Shown: positions 1 to 12,299 of the stretch, one piece after another
Layout of the letters: each line of letters starts with the position of its first letter
How positions within the stretch are numbered: the stretch's first letter is position 1
DNA from: Petaurus breviceps papuanus
Taxonomy: Eukaryota; Chordata; Mammalia; Diprotodontia; Petauridae
Direction: 5' to 3'
DNA: 64,000 nucleotides
NCBI GenBank assembly: GCA_028583685.1
Contig: JAMXIF010000043.1
Span: 5,202,130 to 5,266,129, forward strand
The notes under the pieces: model-generated
Told to the model about the DNA's origin: nothing
The model's input: only the letters and a program-made list of their open reading frames with translations
Databases searched by the model: none
Program-made: the position numbers and the translations under genes

Positions 1-62
<62 letters not shown>
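1..62. repeat. (TCTA)n microsatellite
   Basis: Perfect TCTA array running off the left edge. Confidence 0.95.
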
Positions 63-602
63 CCAGTATTGATTATGATTGCTGCCTACTAGATGCCTTT
101 CTCCCCACATCCCCCTTTACATCCCCCTCATTCTTGTCCCTACCCTATTAGCTGCATTAAGTGACTAGATCTCTCTGGGTTTCAATTGTGTCTTCCTCCC
201 TATAGACAGAAGGTTGTGTCAGATTATCTGTTGATATATCTTTTAACTATAAGATATAGGATCGTATAATTTCATTTTTCATTTTTATATAAATTGGATT
301 AGTCTGGGGCTGGTAGTAAAGGGTGATTTCAAACAATAAACCTCAATAAATAATGGATTTACAATTTCACTTTATTAATTTAAATCATGTAGCTTGCCTT
401 TGATATTTGTAGTTCTTAATGAGATATCCATAAAATTTGAGGGAGGGGGGTATAGACATTAATCTATATAAATGTTTCATTATTTTAAATTGACTAACAA
501 CATTCTGTCAAGCATATGCTGAGAACTGGCTTGAATTCTTAAAGCCCCAGGCATTATCACTTCAAATTAAATTTGATACTAACATTTTAAAAGAAAGTTA
601 TT

Positions 603-738
603 GGGGCAGCTGCTTAGCAGCTTAGGTGCCACCAGCCCCAGAGCAAGGGGCAAGGGGCACGAATTCAAATCCAGCCTCAGACACCTGACATTAGTTATGT
701 GACCTTGGGTGAGTCATTTAACTCTAATTGACTTGCTG
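603..738 (+). mobile_element. tRNA-derived marsupial-type SINE followed by a (GA)n tract
   Basis: Head GGGGCAGCTG, B-box-like GAATTCAAATCCAGCC, core TGTGACCTTGGGTGAGTCAT. Family call (WSINE/MAR-like) is from memory. The tail runs into a purine microsatellite. Confidence 0.7.
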
Positions 739-740
739 AG

Positions 741-757
741 ACAGAGAAAGAGAGTGA

Positions 758-820
<63 letters not shown>
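741..820. repeat. (GA)n microsatellite
   Basis: Almost pure GA array following the SINE tail. Confidence 0.95.
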
Positions 821-825
<5 letters not shown>

Positions 826-829
826 CTCT

Positions 830-1800
830 GACTTATAGTAAAACTTCATTCATCATTTATATAGGATCATTATTTATTTTACATCTAGCCCTGTTTATGT
901 TTACAATTGTATATACATTTATATACATGTCTATGAAGACTTCCCAAACAAATCCATAAGATCAATTCATTAAAAGAGAATTTTTCACAACCCCCTCCGA
1001 CTTGGTGGAGGTGGGAGGTCTGCATCTTTCACATATTGCACAGCATATATACATATACATGTACATGTACCTATACATAAATATATATATATATTTATAA
1101 ATATATATATCAGTGTATTAATCAGTTGTGTTGCTATTTCTCTATTTTTATTTTTTTTGTCTTAAAAATATCATTGATTATATGGAATGAATTTCTGGGG
1201 GAAGGGGAAAGAAGAGGCAGAGGGATACTGAGGAAAACTATGATAATGTAAAAAACAAAAGACATCAATAAAAAACATTAAAAATAAAACTGCTCTTAGT
1301 CAACATAAGTACACTGGTCCTAGTTATCATGAGAATATATTTTTATAAAGCTATTCTAGTAGACAGGACTGTCACATCCCCAGGCTGGCCTTCCCTCACA
1401 ATTAGTCAAATGTAAGCGGAGTTTTGACTAAGTTTAGAATGACAGCAAAGGAAACTGGCTTGTGGGAAATAATGACAGATGGAGTAGCTCTAGTGTGTTT
1501 TAAGACCATCCTGTAACAATGAAGTGCTATAGATAAAGTAGAATGAACTTTGGTGTCCATCAGCCACCTGAATTACTGCAGGGTTGCTGGGCAACTAGCG
1601 TCTAGTCAGATATGGAAAAATGGTAAATGCCTTCATGATTATGTAAGTAGATCACTAGGCTAAGAATCAATTTGTGACCATCACATTTCCCTAGAAGGAA
1701 TTTCTAAATATAGTATGGGGCGGAGCTGGTTTGCAGAGAATAAAGAACAAGCTAATGAAAAGCAGGCAGGAAAATATTTGTATTCCAAATATTTTACTAA
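830..1800. other. Unresolved, no gene seen
   Basis: AT-rich, with a TA/TG tract at 1045-1110. No frame over 60 codons and no repeat recognised. Confidence 0.6.
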
Positions 1801-1804
1801 CTAT

Positions 1805-2020
1805 CTACTCATATTATTCCATTTGTCTAGAATGTTCTCTTACATCTAACCCATAGAAATCATGTCCGTCCTTCAAGAGTTAGTTCACAATTAGCCAGCA
1901 GTGATCACTCTACTCCTTCTTCTGAGCTTCCACGCTAGTTTTACACTTTTAATTTTATTGTTGATTATATTTAGTCACGTGAGTGCCATCTCTCCTTCTA
2001 GTCCAGAAACTTCGTGAGAG
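1805..2020 (+). mobile_element. L2 3' fragment
   Basis: CATTTGTCTAGAATGTTCTC and CGTCCTTCAAGAGTTAGTTC resemble the L2 3' end, diverged. Confidence 0.5.
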
Positions 2021-2194
2021 GTGAACTGATCGATATATACTTATATGAGGAAGTAGGAGGAGAGCCCTGCTCCTTTGATCACGAGGGAAAGTTTTAGTGA
2101 AAGATTTAGCTAGGCAAATCTTGAGCCCAGGGTCAAGTTAGCAAATTAAATATAAAGGGAAATAGAGGTTAAATAAAATTGAGCAGATATTTAT

Positions 2195-2440
2195 TAAATG
2201 TTTTGTTTATATAAGGCACTGTTTAGGATAAAAGGATCCAGTAGACATAATCACAGGATCTTATACATAATGTTGGAAACTACCTCAGATGTCTCATTTT
2301 ATGGATGATGAAACTAAAGACCAGAAAGAGGAAGTGACTTTTCTCAGGTAATTAATGTAGTAAGAGACTGAGCCTGGATTTGGACCCTGGTCCTCTGAAT
2401 ACATGTATAGGACTCTTTCCATTGTATCTCAATGCCCCCT
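2195..2440 (-). mobile_element. MIR/THER-type CORE-SINE
   Basis: Reverse-strand core: TCTCATTTTATGGATGATGA then GAGGAAGTGACTTTTCTCAG and CCTGGATTTGGACCCTGG (B-box complement). Confidence 0.55.
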
Positions 2441-2449
2441 GCCATCTCT

Positions 2450-3540
2450 GCCTTCGAGAAACTCATAATTTAGGAAGGAAATGAATAACAATCAGTAGAG
2501 ATTCTAGAAGATGGAGAAGAGATAGAAAGATCATAAATAAGATGTATAAACCCCAAAGCACTACTCATTGGCTATATTTAGCAGGGATAATACTTAGCAG
2601 GATATTTAGCAGGAGCTTAAGGCCTCCTGATGGTATAACTACATTAGAATATAAAGAGAAATGGATAATTGTAATGATGATCTTGAGTCATCAGGAGAAG
2701 GTAAGATTTTTATCCATTTGTTCTGATTATAAAGGTCTGGAATTATCTACTACATTTTTAAAAATGGTCTGTAAAGAGGTAGATTTTATTCATATTTAGA
2801 ACTATGGTTGTGTTTATATTATATAATTAATTTTGGAAAGATTTGTCATATGGAAAAATCTCTTCTACATTACATTTCAAGTTATTTAAATGAGATGGAA
2901 GTTTACATTTAATGCATGTGTACATGTATCTGGTATGCATATATGGTACATGTACATAGAGATACACATGTATATGTTGACATATGTACATATATACCTA
3001 TAGAGAATTTCATATAATCTTAATATTTTATAAATAATATATATAAATATCTAATAGATATGTATATATTATATATGCAAATATATAATATATAAATATG
3101 TGTGTATATATGTATACATACATATGTATATATATTGTGTGTGTGTGTGGAGAAAGGGGGGGGGATAAGGATAATTAGCCTAGAAAAGAAAAAGAAGACT
3201 TGGGAATGATGTGTAATATCATTCTTCAAATATTTTATGTGATGTTATTACAGGAGGACCTGTAATATATAGACCATTTATTGGTGTCTGTACTTATTCC
3301 TCTCCTTGGTTTTCAAAACTTTCTATTCTTTTGATAGTACATGAACTCGAATTTATAGGTCAACGGTTGAAAAATGCATCTGCTCTTAAGAAAATAAGCA
3401 TATTCATATTCGTTTTTTTCCTAGTCCTTCAAGATTGACCATTTTCAATGATATTTCACATTTCATCATTCAAAGTAAGTAATCAAAAATGCTTTACTAA
3501 GGTTATTTTTTGTTCTCTAGGTTGCAGATTGTCCAAGATT
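2450..3540. other. Unresolved, low-complexity rich
   Basis: Includes TA/TG-rich DNA at 2910-3150. The 85-codon frame at 2542 has no recognisable features. Confidence 0.6.
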
Positions 3541-3559
3541 CATGACATACTGTACTGTG

Positions 3560-3840
3560 CTTGACAAAGAAAAGTACCCTCCTTTTTACTGTCTTAAGGG
3601 CTTTGGATATACCATTTATTCCCTCTGCCTAGAATTACCTCATTCCTTATCCACTACTCAATCACTGCTGAAATCCTACTACTCATCATTCAAACATCTA
3701 GTCAAATATTACCTACAAGATGAAAGCTATCTTGCCTTCTTCAGTCAGAAGTGATTTTCCTCCCTCAGAAATAGTCTGGTATTTTTTCCAAACTTTTTTT
3801 TCTTCTTTTGGAACTTACCATAGAAAATCTTATATTATAG
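3560..3840 (+). mobile_element. L2 3' fragment
   Basis: CCCTCTGCCTAGAATTACCT and TCAAATATTACCTACAAGATG follow the order of the L2 3' region (CTCTGCCTGGAATGC, then CAAATGTCACCTCC). The 70-codon frame here is incidental. Confidence 0.6.
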
Positions 3841-3889
3841 GTATGTGTGCATGTCATTGCACCTAGCAGAATGCAGCTCCTCAAGTTCA

Positions 3890-4000
3890 GAGACCATAGA
3901 ATATTCAATTTAACAGATATCCACGAAGCACCTACATTGTGTAAAGCACTGTGCTAAGAAACATGCAAAGAAAGACAAAAACAAAATTGTTGTTTCCTTC
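3890..4000 (-). mobile_element. L2/MIR-type 3' tail
   Basis: AAGCACCTACATTGTGTAAA and GCACTGTGCTAAG are the reverse of the shared L2/MIR terminus. Confidence 0.5.
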
Positions 4001-4134
4001 AAAAATGTTATATTATTTCATTTATATTGTTATTAAAACCCTATGCCTGTAAGAATAGAAATTTTCACATATTTAGCATTAAATATGTATATATTTAGAC
4101 AAGCACGTCTATTTATATAAATGAATGAATGTTG

Positions 4135-4330
4135 CATGTTATATAAAGAGCTTTAGTCTAAGAGACAAAAGTCCAAGCCTTTATTCCTATCTCTACTACT
4201 AATGAACTATATGATCTTGGTCAAGTCATTTTTTTCTCTCTGAGTCTGAGTTACCCCTTATATGTAAATTAAAAAAAAAGTTCAGACTAGCTGTTCTCTA
4301 AGATGACTTCTTATGATTTAAGATCACATT
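4135..4330 (+). mobile_element. MIR-type CORE-SINE
   Basis: TATATGATCTTGGTCAAGTC followed by CTGAGTCTGAGTTACCCC and TATGTAAATT gives the plus-strand core. Confidence 0.55.
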
Positions 4331-4924
4331 TTGTGATTCTGGATGACTTTGGGAGCTTAATTTCAATAAATACCCATCTCAAGTCAATCTGTATATTCAA
4401 CCTGCATATATACCTATGTGCAAAAGAAAAGTTAATCAATTAACTACTGGACATTATAACCTCTCTGCAGAAAAGGAGAAAAGTCAGGAACATAGCCCTT
4501 CCAACTTCCTCCTTTGACTTTGCCTGTAGGCGAGATTTCCCACTGCAGAGAAGATCTTAAATAATGTCTCCACACCTATTGTCTTGTGTATTTTGAAAAG
4601 CTACAGTGTCATTTTTGTTTTATCACTCCATCTAGTCACGGTGATCCCAACTTGTCCATATCTTAATATGCAAACTTTGTGAGTTGGTCAAAAAGGGGGG
4701 ACAGAGAAGGAATCCATTTGGGAATCAGTCTTCTGGAGATGCACCTCACTGTATTTAACTAATCTAGTCCTTAGACAACACTCATCATGTCTGTAACAGG
4801 GTCCTCCTCTTGCTGCATTTTTAGCTTTCTAGGGCCTGCCTGTACTAGAGTCGTAGCTTTTAAGAACTCAGTATCATCTCCACACAAAGATATCACAAGA
4901 GGACATCAGTAAAAATTGCTTCCA

Positions 4925-5146
4925 TACAAGATAACAGTTTACAAATTGCTTTACAAGTATTATCCTATTTCATCTTCACAACAATCTTGGGAGGTAAGTA
5001 CTGTTATCACCAGATAAGGAAACTGAGATGATGAGTTAAATGCCCTGCACAAAGTTACTCAACTAGTTAAGTATCTGTGGCTGAATTTGAACTTAAGTCT
5101 TTAGTAATCACAATCTACTGCTCTATCCAATGCACCACCTAGCTGC
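4925..5146 (-). mobile_element. CORE-SINE with tRNA head, nearly full length
   Basis: From TTGCTTTACAAGTATTATCC through CAACAATCTTGGGAGGTAAG to the tRNA-head complement TGCACCACCTAGCTGC. The head matches the SINE at 0.6 kb. Confidence 0.7.
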
Positions 5147-5149
5147 TTA

Positions 5150-6110
5150 ATAAAATACAGGCCTTTTTCTATATGGTGTTGGATTTATTAGTGTACTTAA
5201 CCTTTACCTCAAAGTTAAATATAAAATATCTGTTGCAATAAAGCCCTGCAGACATGAAAAAGTTAGTGAAATGATTTTGGAATTCATATGTAGAGAAGGG
5301 AAAAAAACATATCTAGGACACTTCTGATTAGAGAATAAGCATCCTCCCAAGAGATTCCTACATCTTCCATTTTCTACACTCTCCTTCTGAATTATTTCAA
5401 AGGTATTACTTCTGCATGAGTCCCTTCTCACATAGGAAAGTATGAAGTATGTGCTGACAATAAGATTGTTAAAGAAACAGATAGAATGAGAAAAAGGGGT
5501 ATCTGCGTTTCAGGGGTTCTTGATCAGGCCAAAAAGAAAGTCATCTTCCATATATCTATTTAATAATATAAATGCATTTCAATGTAATCTGGATAAGACT
5601 CAGTAACCTGGACAATTAAAACACCTTTTGGGGATCTGTATTCTCTTTTTGCCAGAAGGATATTTATGGTCGGGTGCTATGAAATCCCTTTTCACTTCAG
5701 ACCTCTCTGGTTGAAAATCTTTTTAAAATGTGCAAATCTATCTTTCTTCCTTAGAAACTACAGTCCAGTGAACACAACTGAAATTGTCTTTAGAGACTGA
5801 ACATTTTGCAGAGTCTCAGGATTTTTATTCAGAACATCAGTGATCCTTGTTTGGAGTTTATCTGCTTCGTGCTCTGGAGGCCTAGTGCGCAGTCATAGAA
5901 GGTTATAGACAACTTTTTTTTCCCATGTTTACTGTTATAGCCTACACCTATTTAAAAGTACAAGAGGGAAGTCATGTAACCTAAAACTAAGAAATACTGT
6001 GATTCAAATGGCACCTTCCCCAGTTTTGCTGGAAAGCTAGTGGAGAAATATATCTTTGTGGATATGGAGCAAGGAGGATCTTATGAGAACTGGTACCTTG
6101 AGTTGAGAGT
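5150..6110. other. Unresolved span
   Basis: GGGGTTCTTGATCAGGCC near 5512 hints at a diverged DNA-transposon end; otherwise nothing recognised. Confidence 0.5.
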
Positions 6111-6114
6111 TTTT

Positions 6115-6300
6115 TATTAGGGAGATTTAGGATTGGAAGACCTGAATTTGTGTTGCAACTCTGCTGCTTACTTCCTATATGATCTTGATGAAGTCACAAC
6201 CTCCCTGAGCTTCAGTTTCCTTATTTGTAAAAAGAGGTAATTTGGAATAAAAGATCCTATAGGTCTTTTCTACTTCTAAAAACTATAATTCACTGAACTC
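6115..6300 (+). mobile_element. MIR3/THER-type SINE
   Basis: AGGATTGGAAGACCTGAATT, CAGTTTCCTTATTTGTAAAA and GATCCTATAGGTCTTTTCTA are in MIR3 order. Confidence 0.6.
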
Positions 6301-6334
6301 TTCTTGGAAATGTGGTGAGGATGACACAGTTGGT

Positions 6335-6460
6335 TTTGTATCATTAAGTTAACAAGCATTTATTAAATACATACTATGTGCTGCCACAATGCTGAGTTCT
6401 GGGCAGATAAATAAGCCAAAGGAAAAGACAATCCCCCTTCTTTGTGGAACATAAAATATA
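6335..6460 (-). mobile_element. L2/MIR-type 3' tail
   Basis: ACAAGCATTTATTAAATACA, TACTATGTGCTG, then GGCAGATAAATAAGCC. Confidence 0.5.
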
Positions 6461-8395
6461 TTCTTTTAATTTCTCCTATTATGAGAGAAATCCAAGAAAA
6501 GAATATTTTCTAATAAGACTTTATACTTTCCCACTTTTGAAAGGTCTGCATTGTAATGATCATTTCCCAGGAGAATTTCTCTCCAATAACATATGATACT
6601 TCAGAACAGGGTGTCTCTCTCTCTCTCCTACTTTGGGCTTTGCATATGACTAAAATGTCAACTTTTAAAATAAAAGTCCTTCTGAAAGAGCTTACTTCCA
6701 ATGGGGGAAGATGAGTAAGAGGACTGAAAAGAGTGTAGCTGGGGGAAAAAGGTACCCACAAGCTTAAGGGGGTAGGGTGGGGTCAGGATAGGATAAGGAC
6801 ATGATGTCTATATCTAGAGAATGAGGGATCATTGGTCTGCATCTTTCTCAAAAATAAAGGTTTTGGGAACAACTCAACAATGAGAGAAGAGGGTTGCAGG
6901 AGTAAAGTCATGTAATGCTAGTGTAACAGTGTCTACTCTAGCCCCTACAGCCTGAGAATCAGGGGTTTTTCATTTTACTTTTCCTCCAGTATTATCTAAC
7001 ACACCTGAGGTTTGGGGGATTTCAGGTCTCTTGGTAATTTGCTCTAGATTCCATCAATTGTGTTCCTTCAATTTTATGACATCCCATTAACCCCAGTTTC
7101 CTTTAACCATTTAATAGATTAGCTTCTACAAAGAAATTTTTACTTCAAATATCAAGCAAAAAAATCCACCCTATGAGGTGCAGGTGGTGGTGAGGAGGGT
7201 GATATAATCCCCTATCACCTCAATCTATGGAAGCTTCACTCAATTCCTACATAGCCCAATCCTACCAAATTCCAAGTTCAAACGCCCTCTGACCTCAAAC
7301 CCTGTGTACTTTGGCTTCTCAAATCTTCCATACTGGGCTAGTATCAACATCCAGCATGAAATCCTACCTCCAAGGTCATCAGTGAGTATAGTGCTGGACT
7401 CCTGGACTCCACCACCTACACCAAAAACTGAAAAGAATAAGCAAAACCCCCAAACCCTCAATTCTATTTCTTATGCTGGTGCTAGTAGTTTTAAAAACAC
7501 AGCGTATTGTTGCTATACAACCAATGGTTGTCAGCTCCCTCCCACAAGGAAAGGGCATGAAGAATATTTTTTTGCCAGAAGCAGGTCCCACTTAATTATA
7601 CCATCTTAGATGACCTGGGCATGTGTCAAAGTCTATTTACAGCAGGTTATTGTTTTTCTATTTCCAAATTGAGTAACTGCAAACCTTTGTTTCCCCAAAA
7701 GGGAAGGATGTTTGGCAATGGAGAGAGTCTAGTGTTCTGGAGGAAGAAATTGGATCTCAGGCACCTCTGTTTTATTATCTCAGATGTTACCAGAAGGAAT
7801 GTCCAAATTACCTAGGACATTAGAAATTTCTATATATGAGGGGTTCCAGAGAAAATTCAGGATGGGCTTAAGGCAGAACAATTACATTTAGACCCAGGAA
7901 GAGAATTAGTCAAATTTCTAGGTGATAATGCCTGTTGGTTAGAACTGCCTGCAGAGAGGTCTGGATAAACATGGCTCTGAAAAGGTTGTTCTGGGGTCAG
8001 ATATTTTCCAAATCGGGAGAGATTCTTAAGCAAGAAACAAGAACTTTGCAAAAGAGAAGGAAGAGGTCCAGGTGCTAGAGCTGGATATGTCATGGCCATA
8101 GCACATACTACACATATTTCATGTATATGTGTTTGTATGAAGTGACACCTTCTACTCAAATTATTTTTTTTAATTTCACTTAATAAGGAGTTTTAATTAG
8201 AAGTAAAGAAAAAAAGAGTCAGTGAATTGAGTTACATTTGGTTAGTCATGTTCACAATTAAAATTAATTGATAAATTATGTCCTATGAATTAACATTTTT
8301 AGCAAATCTGCTGGGGGGAAAGGTATGCATTTTGGGGAGCTCATTTAAAGGTTCATTTAAGAAACTGATTATACAGATGTCAATATAGCTGAAAT
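6460..8395. other. Unresolved span
   Basis: Short frames on both strands overlap (7240-8159) without domain, bias or conservation clue. Nothing supported. Confidence 0.5.
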
Positions 8396-8397
8396 TA

Positions 8398-8540
8398 TAC
8401 AGTATCAGGATTAGAAGACCAAGGTTTGTGGGGTCTTCTGATACCTAGCTTTGTTACATACACGAGTTATTTTCCTTCTCAGTGTTCATCTGTAAAATGA
8501 GGAAGGTACTTTAAACTTCCTTTCATTCTATCTCTTGTCT
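8398..8540 (+). mobile_element. MIR-type SINE fragment
   Basis: GGATTAGAAGACCAAGG and TTCATCTGTAAAATGAGGAA. Confidence 0.5.
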
Positions 8541-9499
8541 TTCAATCTCTTTTTCTCTTTATATATTTGCATGCAAAACTATATCTACATAGGCATATAT
8601 ACACACAAATACACACGTTTGTTTAATATAGTATTACATACAGTATAAGCCACAGCAATGACTCTAAAGCACAGTTTCAATGGTTTTTGCTTATGAGCAG
8701 GCAAGAAGCTAGATTTCTTGTTTTTAGATTATTCATTTCTGAATTATTTGAGTTAACAAACACAGAAAAAAAAACTTTTAAATAAGTTAGTGGATTCTTG
8801 TCAGCAACATTTGAAGAAAACTAAAGTTTTAAGTCAATGTGAAAGAAAACTGCCATTCTCCAGCCTCCAATCTTCATTCTTCTTGTTTTCCGTTTGCAAT
8901 ATTGCTTTTGACATGTCATATTGTGTAGTGTCAAGCATGCCACACAGTGTGAGAAAAGTAGACATAATCAAGACAATATGATGTGAAGTGGCTGCAAGGT
9001 GATTTGTCAGCTAAAATATTTCCAAAGAGCCTGGCTTTCTTCAACCCCTTACTTGTCCTTCTGCAAACTCAAGCATCTATGATCTTTGCACAGTATTTAA
9101 AAATGCTTAATGAAATGCTTATTGAATTCCTTGACAGCAAAATGCCATTTCATTGACTGAAAATTTAAACCTTCAAAGTATGTATGTATATAATGTGTGG
9201 CAGATAAGCAACTTAATCTCCAAGGGAAGATTTATGCTTGATACAAGAAAAGAATTACTGATAATAACAACTGACCCAAAGTTCAGTAGGGTACCTTGAA
9301 TACCTATTGTATGGCAGTAATCATTTCCCTTTACCAGAAACTTTCAATTAGATTTACTGACCACTTATGAACTAAACACATTGTATATAGAAAATTTAAT
9401 TAAAGTAGGGATATGGACTGTGTGACCTCTGACATCCTGCCAATTGCTGTTCTTTCACAGTCAAATTAGGAAATCTATTCCATTTTAATGATCTTAGGA

Positions 9500-9695
9500 T
9501 TCCTGTCATACTACAGTAGAAATAGCACTGGCTCTATAAACAAAAGAGCTGAATTCAAATCCTCCCTGATACTACTTGTAGGACCTTGAACAAGTAATGA
9601 AAATATACTGGTTTCTACATATATCAAATGTAGGGGTTAAATTAGTTGATCGCTGAAGTTCCTTCCAATCCTAGATCTATGACCCTGTGATCCTT
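9500..9695 (+). mobile_element. MIR3/THER-type SINE
   Basis: AAATAGCACTGGCTCT, GAATTCAAATCCTCCC, then AGTTCCTTCCAATCCTAGAT; the last is the MIR3-like 3' end. Confidence 0.6.
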
Positions 9696-10389
9696 AGAAG
9701 TCTGCTAAGGGGTAGACCCTTTCATCAGGTACATTCTATGTTTTTTTTTTTCCTTCCTCTGAGGGAACACAGGGTACCAATGATAATAACATCAGGGTCT
9801 GCCTGCAAACCTTGTACATTCTCTAGGTATGCTTATGAATAGATTACAGATATTTGGTATTTTAAAAAATTACTTTTTCAAATGAGGTAAACTTACTTTG
9901 CACAGAACATTTTAAAGTTTTGAAATCCATTACCCCCAAGAAGTTGCCAGAGCTGGGGATAGAGAAGGGAAAACAAACAAATAAATAAAGATGTGGACAT
10001 ATGTATGTATACACATATGTAAATGGTTGGTATATGCAGAGAGATAATATATCTCTGTAAAAGTAATACTTGAAAAAGATGTTAGAGATTAATCAGTCCA
10101 AATATTTATTTTCCTCAACTGAGAAAGCTGAGACACATCTTATAGCATCTATTTATCTACATCTATCTGAATTTACAAAGATTTTAATAAATGTTTGGAC
10201 AAAAAAACCCTATGTGGTAATCTTTGTAAGGTTCAGGGTTCATACCTAGAGCATTACAACTGACATTAAAGAAGACAATAAAGCCTTGGTGTTTCATTAG
10301 GTAGTGGAAAGAAGTTGATTTGGCTCCAAGAACATATTTGATAGTGTGCAGATTCTGCTCTTTAACATGACAAAAACATACATTATGAG

Positions 10390-10545
10390 ATCAAAGGGCC
10401 CTTAGAGTCCAACTAGTTTAACACCATTATTTTACAGATGAAAAAATTTACACCCAGAGAGCTGAGGTCCCATTTCCAAGGTCAAAACAAATAATAGTTG
10501 AACCCAGCACCTCCAGTTTAATATCTATCTAGTAAGATTTAGAGT
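10390..10545 (-). mobile_element. MIR3/THER-type SINE
   Basis: GGGCCCTTAGAGTCCAACTA, TTATTTTACAGATGAAAAAA and ATAGTTGAACCCAGC. Confidence 0.6.
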
Positions 10546-10549
10546 GCAA

Positions 10550-10685
10550 TATGTCAAGATTCTTGCTGTAAACTGAACATGGTCTATTCACTTAACCTCT
10601 CTTGGCCTCAGTTTCCTCATCTTAAAAAAAAGTGTTCGGAACGATTGATCTTTAGGATCCTTTCTGAGTCCCAGTATTAGGGTGC
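10550..10685 (+). mobile_element. MIR3-type SINE fragment
   Basis: GGCCTCAGTTTCCTCATCTT then TTTAGGATCCTTTCTGAGTC. It sits head-on to the minus-strand SINE just before it. Confidence 0.55.
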
Positions 10686-11112
10686 TTATTTTCTTCCAAA
10701 GAGACAAAATCTTGGACTGAATGGACCTGGGAATTTTACAATGTTGTCTAGTATCCAAATATTCATTTCAGCTTAAACAATCTTTATTGAACTTCATTTC
10801 CCAAAGTTCTCCTTAATCTTTCTGCTTCCCCAGTCAGTGCAAAGTCAAGTATTTATCCTCCCAAAATTATCTTCCTTCTATACTCCCACAAACACCCCAG
10901 GGGTAAAACACAAGTACAAGTCATTTCTCTGAGCCCTAGAAAATGGTCTACCAGAGGGGGAAAAATACTTTTATGTATGAACAGTCATTCTTCCAGAAAA
11001 CTCATCTTATTTTTGTGACTAAGCTATGTTCTAGTATTATTTTGTCCTCAGGAAACCTTATGACTGCCACGCTTGGGTTCTCTGTTCTGTTTTGAGAATC
11101 TATAGAGCAAGC

Positions 11113-11164
11113 CATATATATATATGTGTGTGTGTGTATACATATATATATATATATATATATA
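11113..11164. repeat. (TA)n/(TG)n microsatellite
   Basis: ATATATATATGTGTGTGTG followed by a TA run. Incidental 70-80 codon frames on both strands come from it. Confidence 0.9.
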
Positions 11165-11194
11165 AAGATACACTTATCATTTTTCTTTCTCAAT

Positions 11195-11430
11195 AGCATG
11201 ATGTTCACTAACTCCAGCACTGATTACAACTCTTACCTGAAGTCTCCCATAAAGTGTCATTTTAACATATTTCTACTCTTTCTGAATTCTTATAGCAATA
11301 TTCCTCCCTATATAATTTATTCTAGAACCCAGTTATTTACCAGGCTGTCATACAAAATTTTTTTCTGATCTAATTGCCTTATAAATTCCTTGAAGGTAGA
11401 GATCATTTGTTATATACACTGTGGGATTAA
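11195..11430 (+). mobile_element. Probable L2 3' fragment
   Basis: The order of motifs (ACCTGAAGTCTCCCATAAAG, then TAAATTCCTTGAAGGTAGAG, then ATCATTTG) fits L2, weakly. Confidence 0.35.
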
Positions 11431-11439
11431 TACTCTATC

Positions 11440-11605
11440 TTCTGTCAAAAGACCTGGGTACAAAATTAGATCTTAAACTACCTAAAAGTTTAGGTGAATC
11501 TTTTTTTTTACCTGTCTGTGTTTCAGCTTCATCACATGTAAGATGAGGGGGCTCAAACAGAAGAACTCTAAGATCTCTTCTTCAAGCTCTAAATCTAATG
11601 TTCTT
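11440..11605 (+). mobile_element. MIR3/THER-type SINE
   Basis: AGACCTGGGTACAAAATTAG, TTTCAGCTTCATCACATGTA and CTAAGATCTCTTCTTCAAGC. Confidence 0.5.
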
Positions 11606-11679
11606 TCGATATTATACTTATTTTCTGTTTCCCACAACACCAAATTATGCTATAAATATATTAAGTATTTATAAAAAAA

Positions 11680-11785
11680 ACAATCATAGAGCATTAGAGC
11701 TAGATGGGCTCTTAGGTGTCACTGAATCCTATTCCCTAATTTTAAATAAGAAAAAAAAGATAAAGCTCCCCCAAATTAAGACAAA
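11680..11785 (-). mobile_element. MIR3-type SINE 3' part
   Basis: CATAGAGCATTAGAGCTAGA and TCACTGAATCCTATTCCCTA. Confidence 0.45.
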
Positions 11786-12191
11786 TGAGGAATTCTTCAC
11801 CACCACCACAAAACCACCTCACTACGTATCTGTCAAAATCCCAGATAGGGTTTTAGAGGAAGTAAAAATGAAACTCAACAGAACAAAGTTGGAAAATTCA
11901 GTAGAAGTAGACCAATTATTCATAGAAGAAATCAGTGCTGGAGGTCATACAACTGGGAGGGCATAGAAGGATAAATACGCAAAGCTACCAAAGGCATGGG
12001 AAAAATATCTTGAATATCATTACTAACCCCAATACTCAAAACCATGATCAAGAAAATCAATAATACACTTAACTTCATATAGATAGATATAGATATGTGT
12101 GTGTGTGTGTATTTTTTTCCCTGAAAATAATCTACACATTCCAGGAAGAAGTTGGCATGCAGAAGAGCACTGACACCTTGAATATGTCCCT

Positions 12192-12195
<4 letters not shown>

Positions 12196-12257
<62 letters not shown>

Positions 12258-12296
12258 NNNNNNNNNNCTCACACACACACACACACACACACACAC
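12196..12296. repeat. (CT)n - gap - (CA)n microsatellite
   Basis: A CT run, ten unknown bases at 12258-12267, then a CA run. Confidence 0.95.
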
Positions 12297-12299
12297 CAG

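Noticed and set aside
11598-11966. 122-codon plus-strand frame
   Set aside because: Starts in a MIR-type SINE pair and has no domain or codon-use signal; a chance frame in AT-rich DNA.
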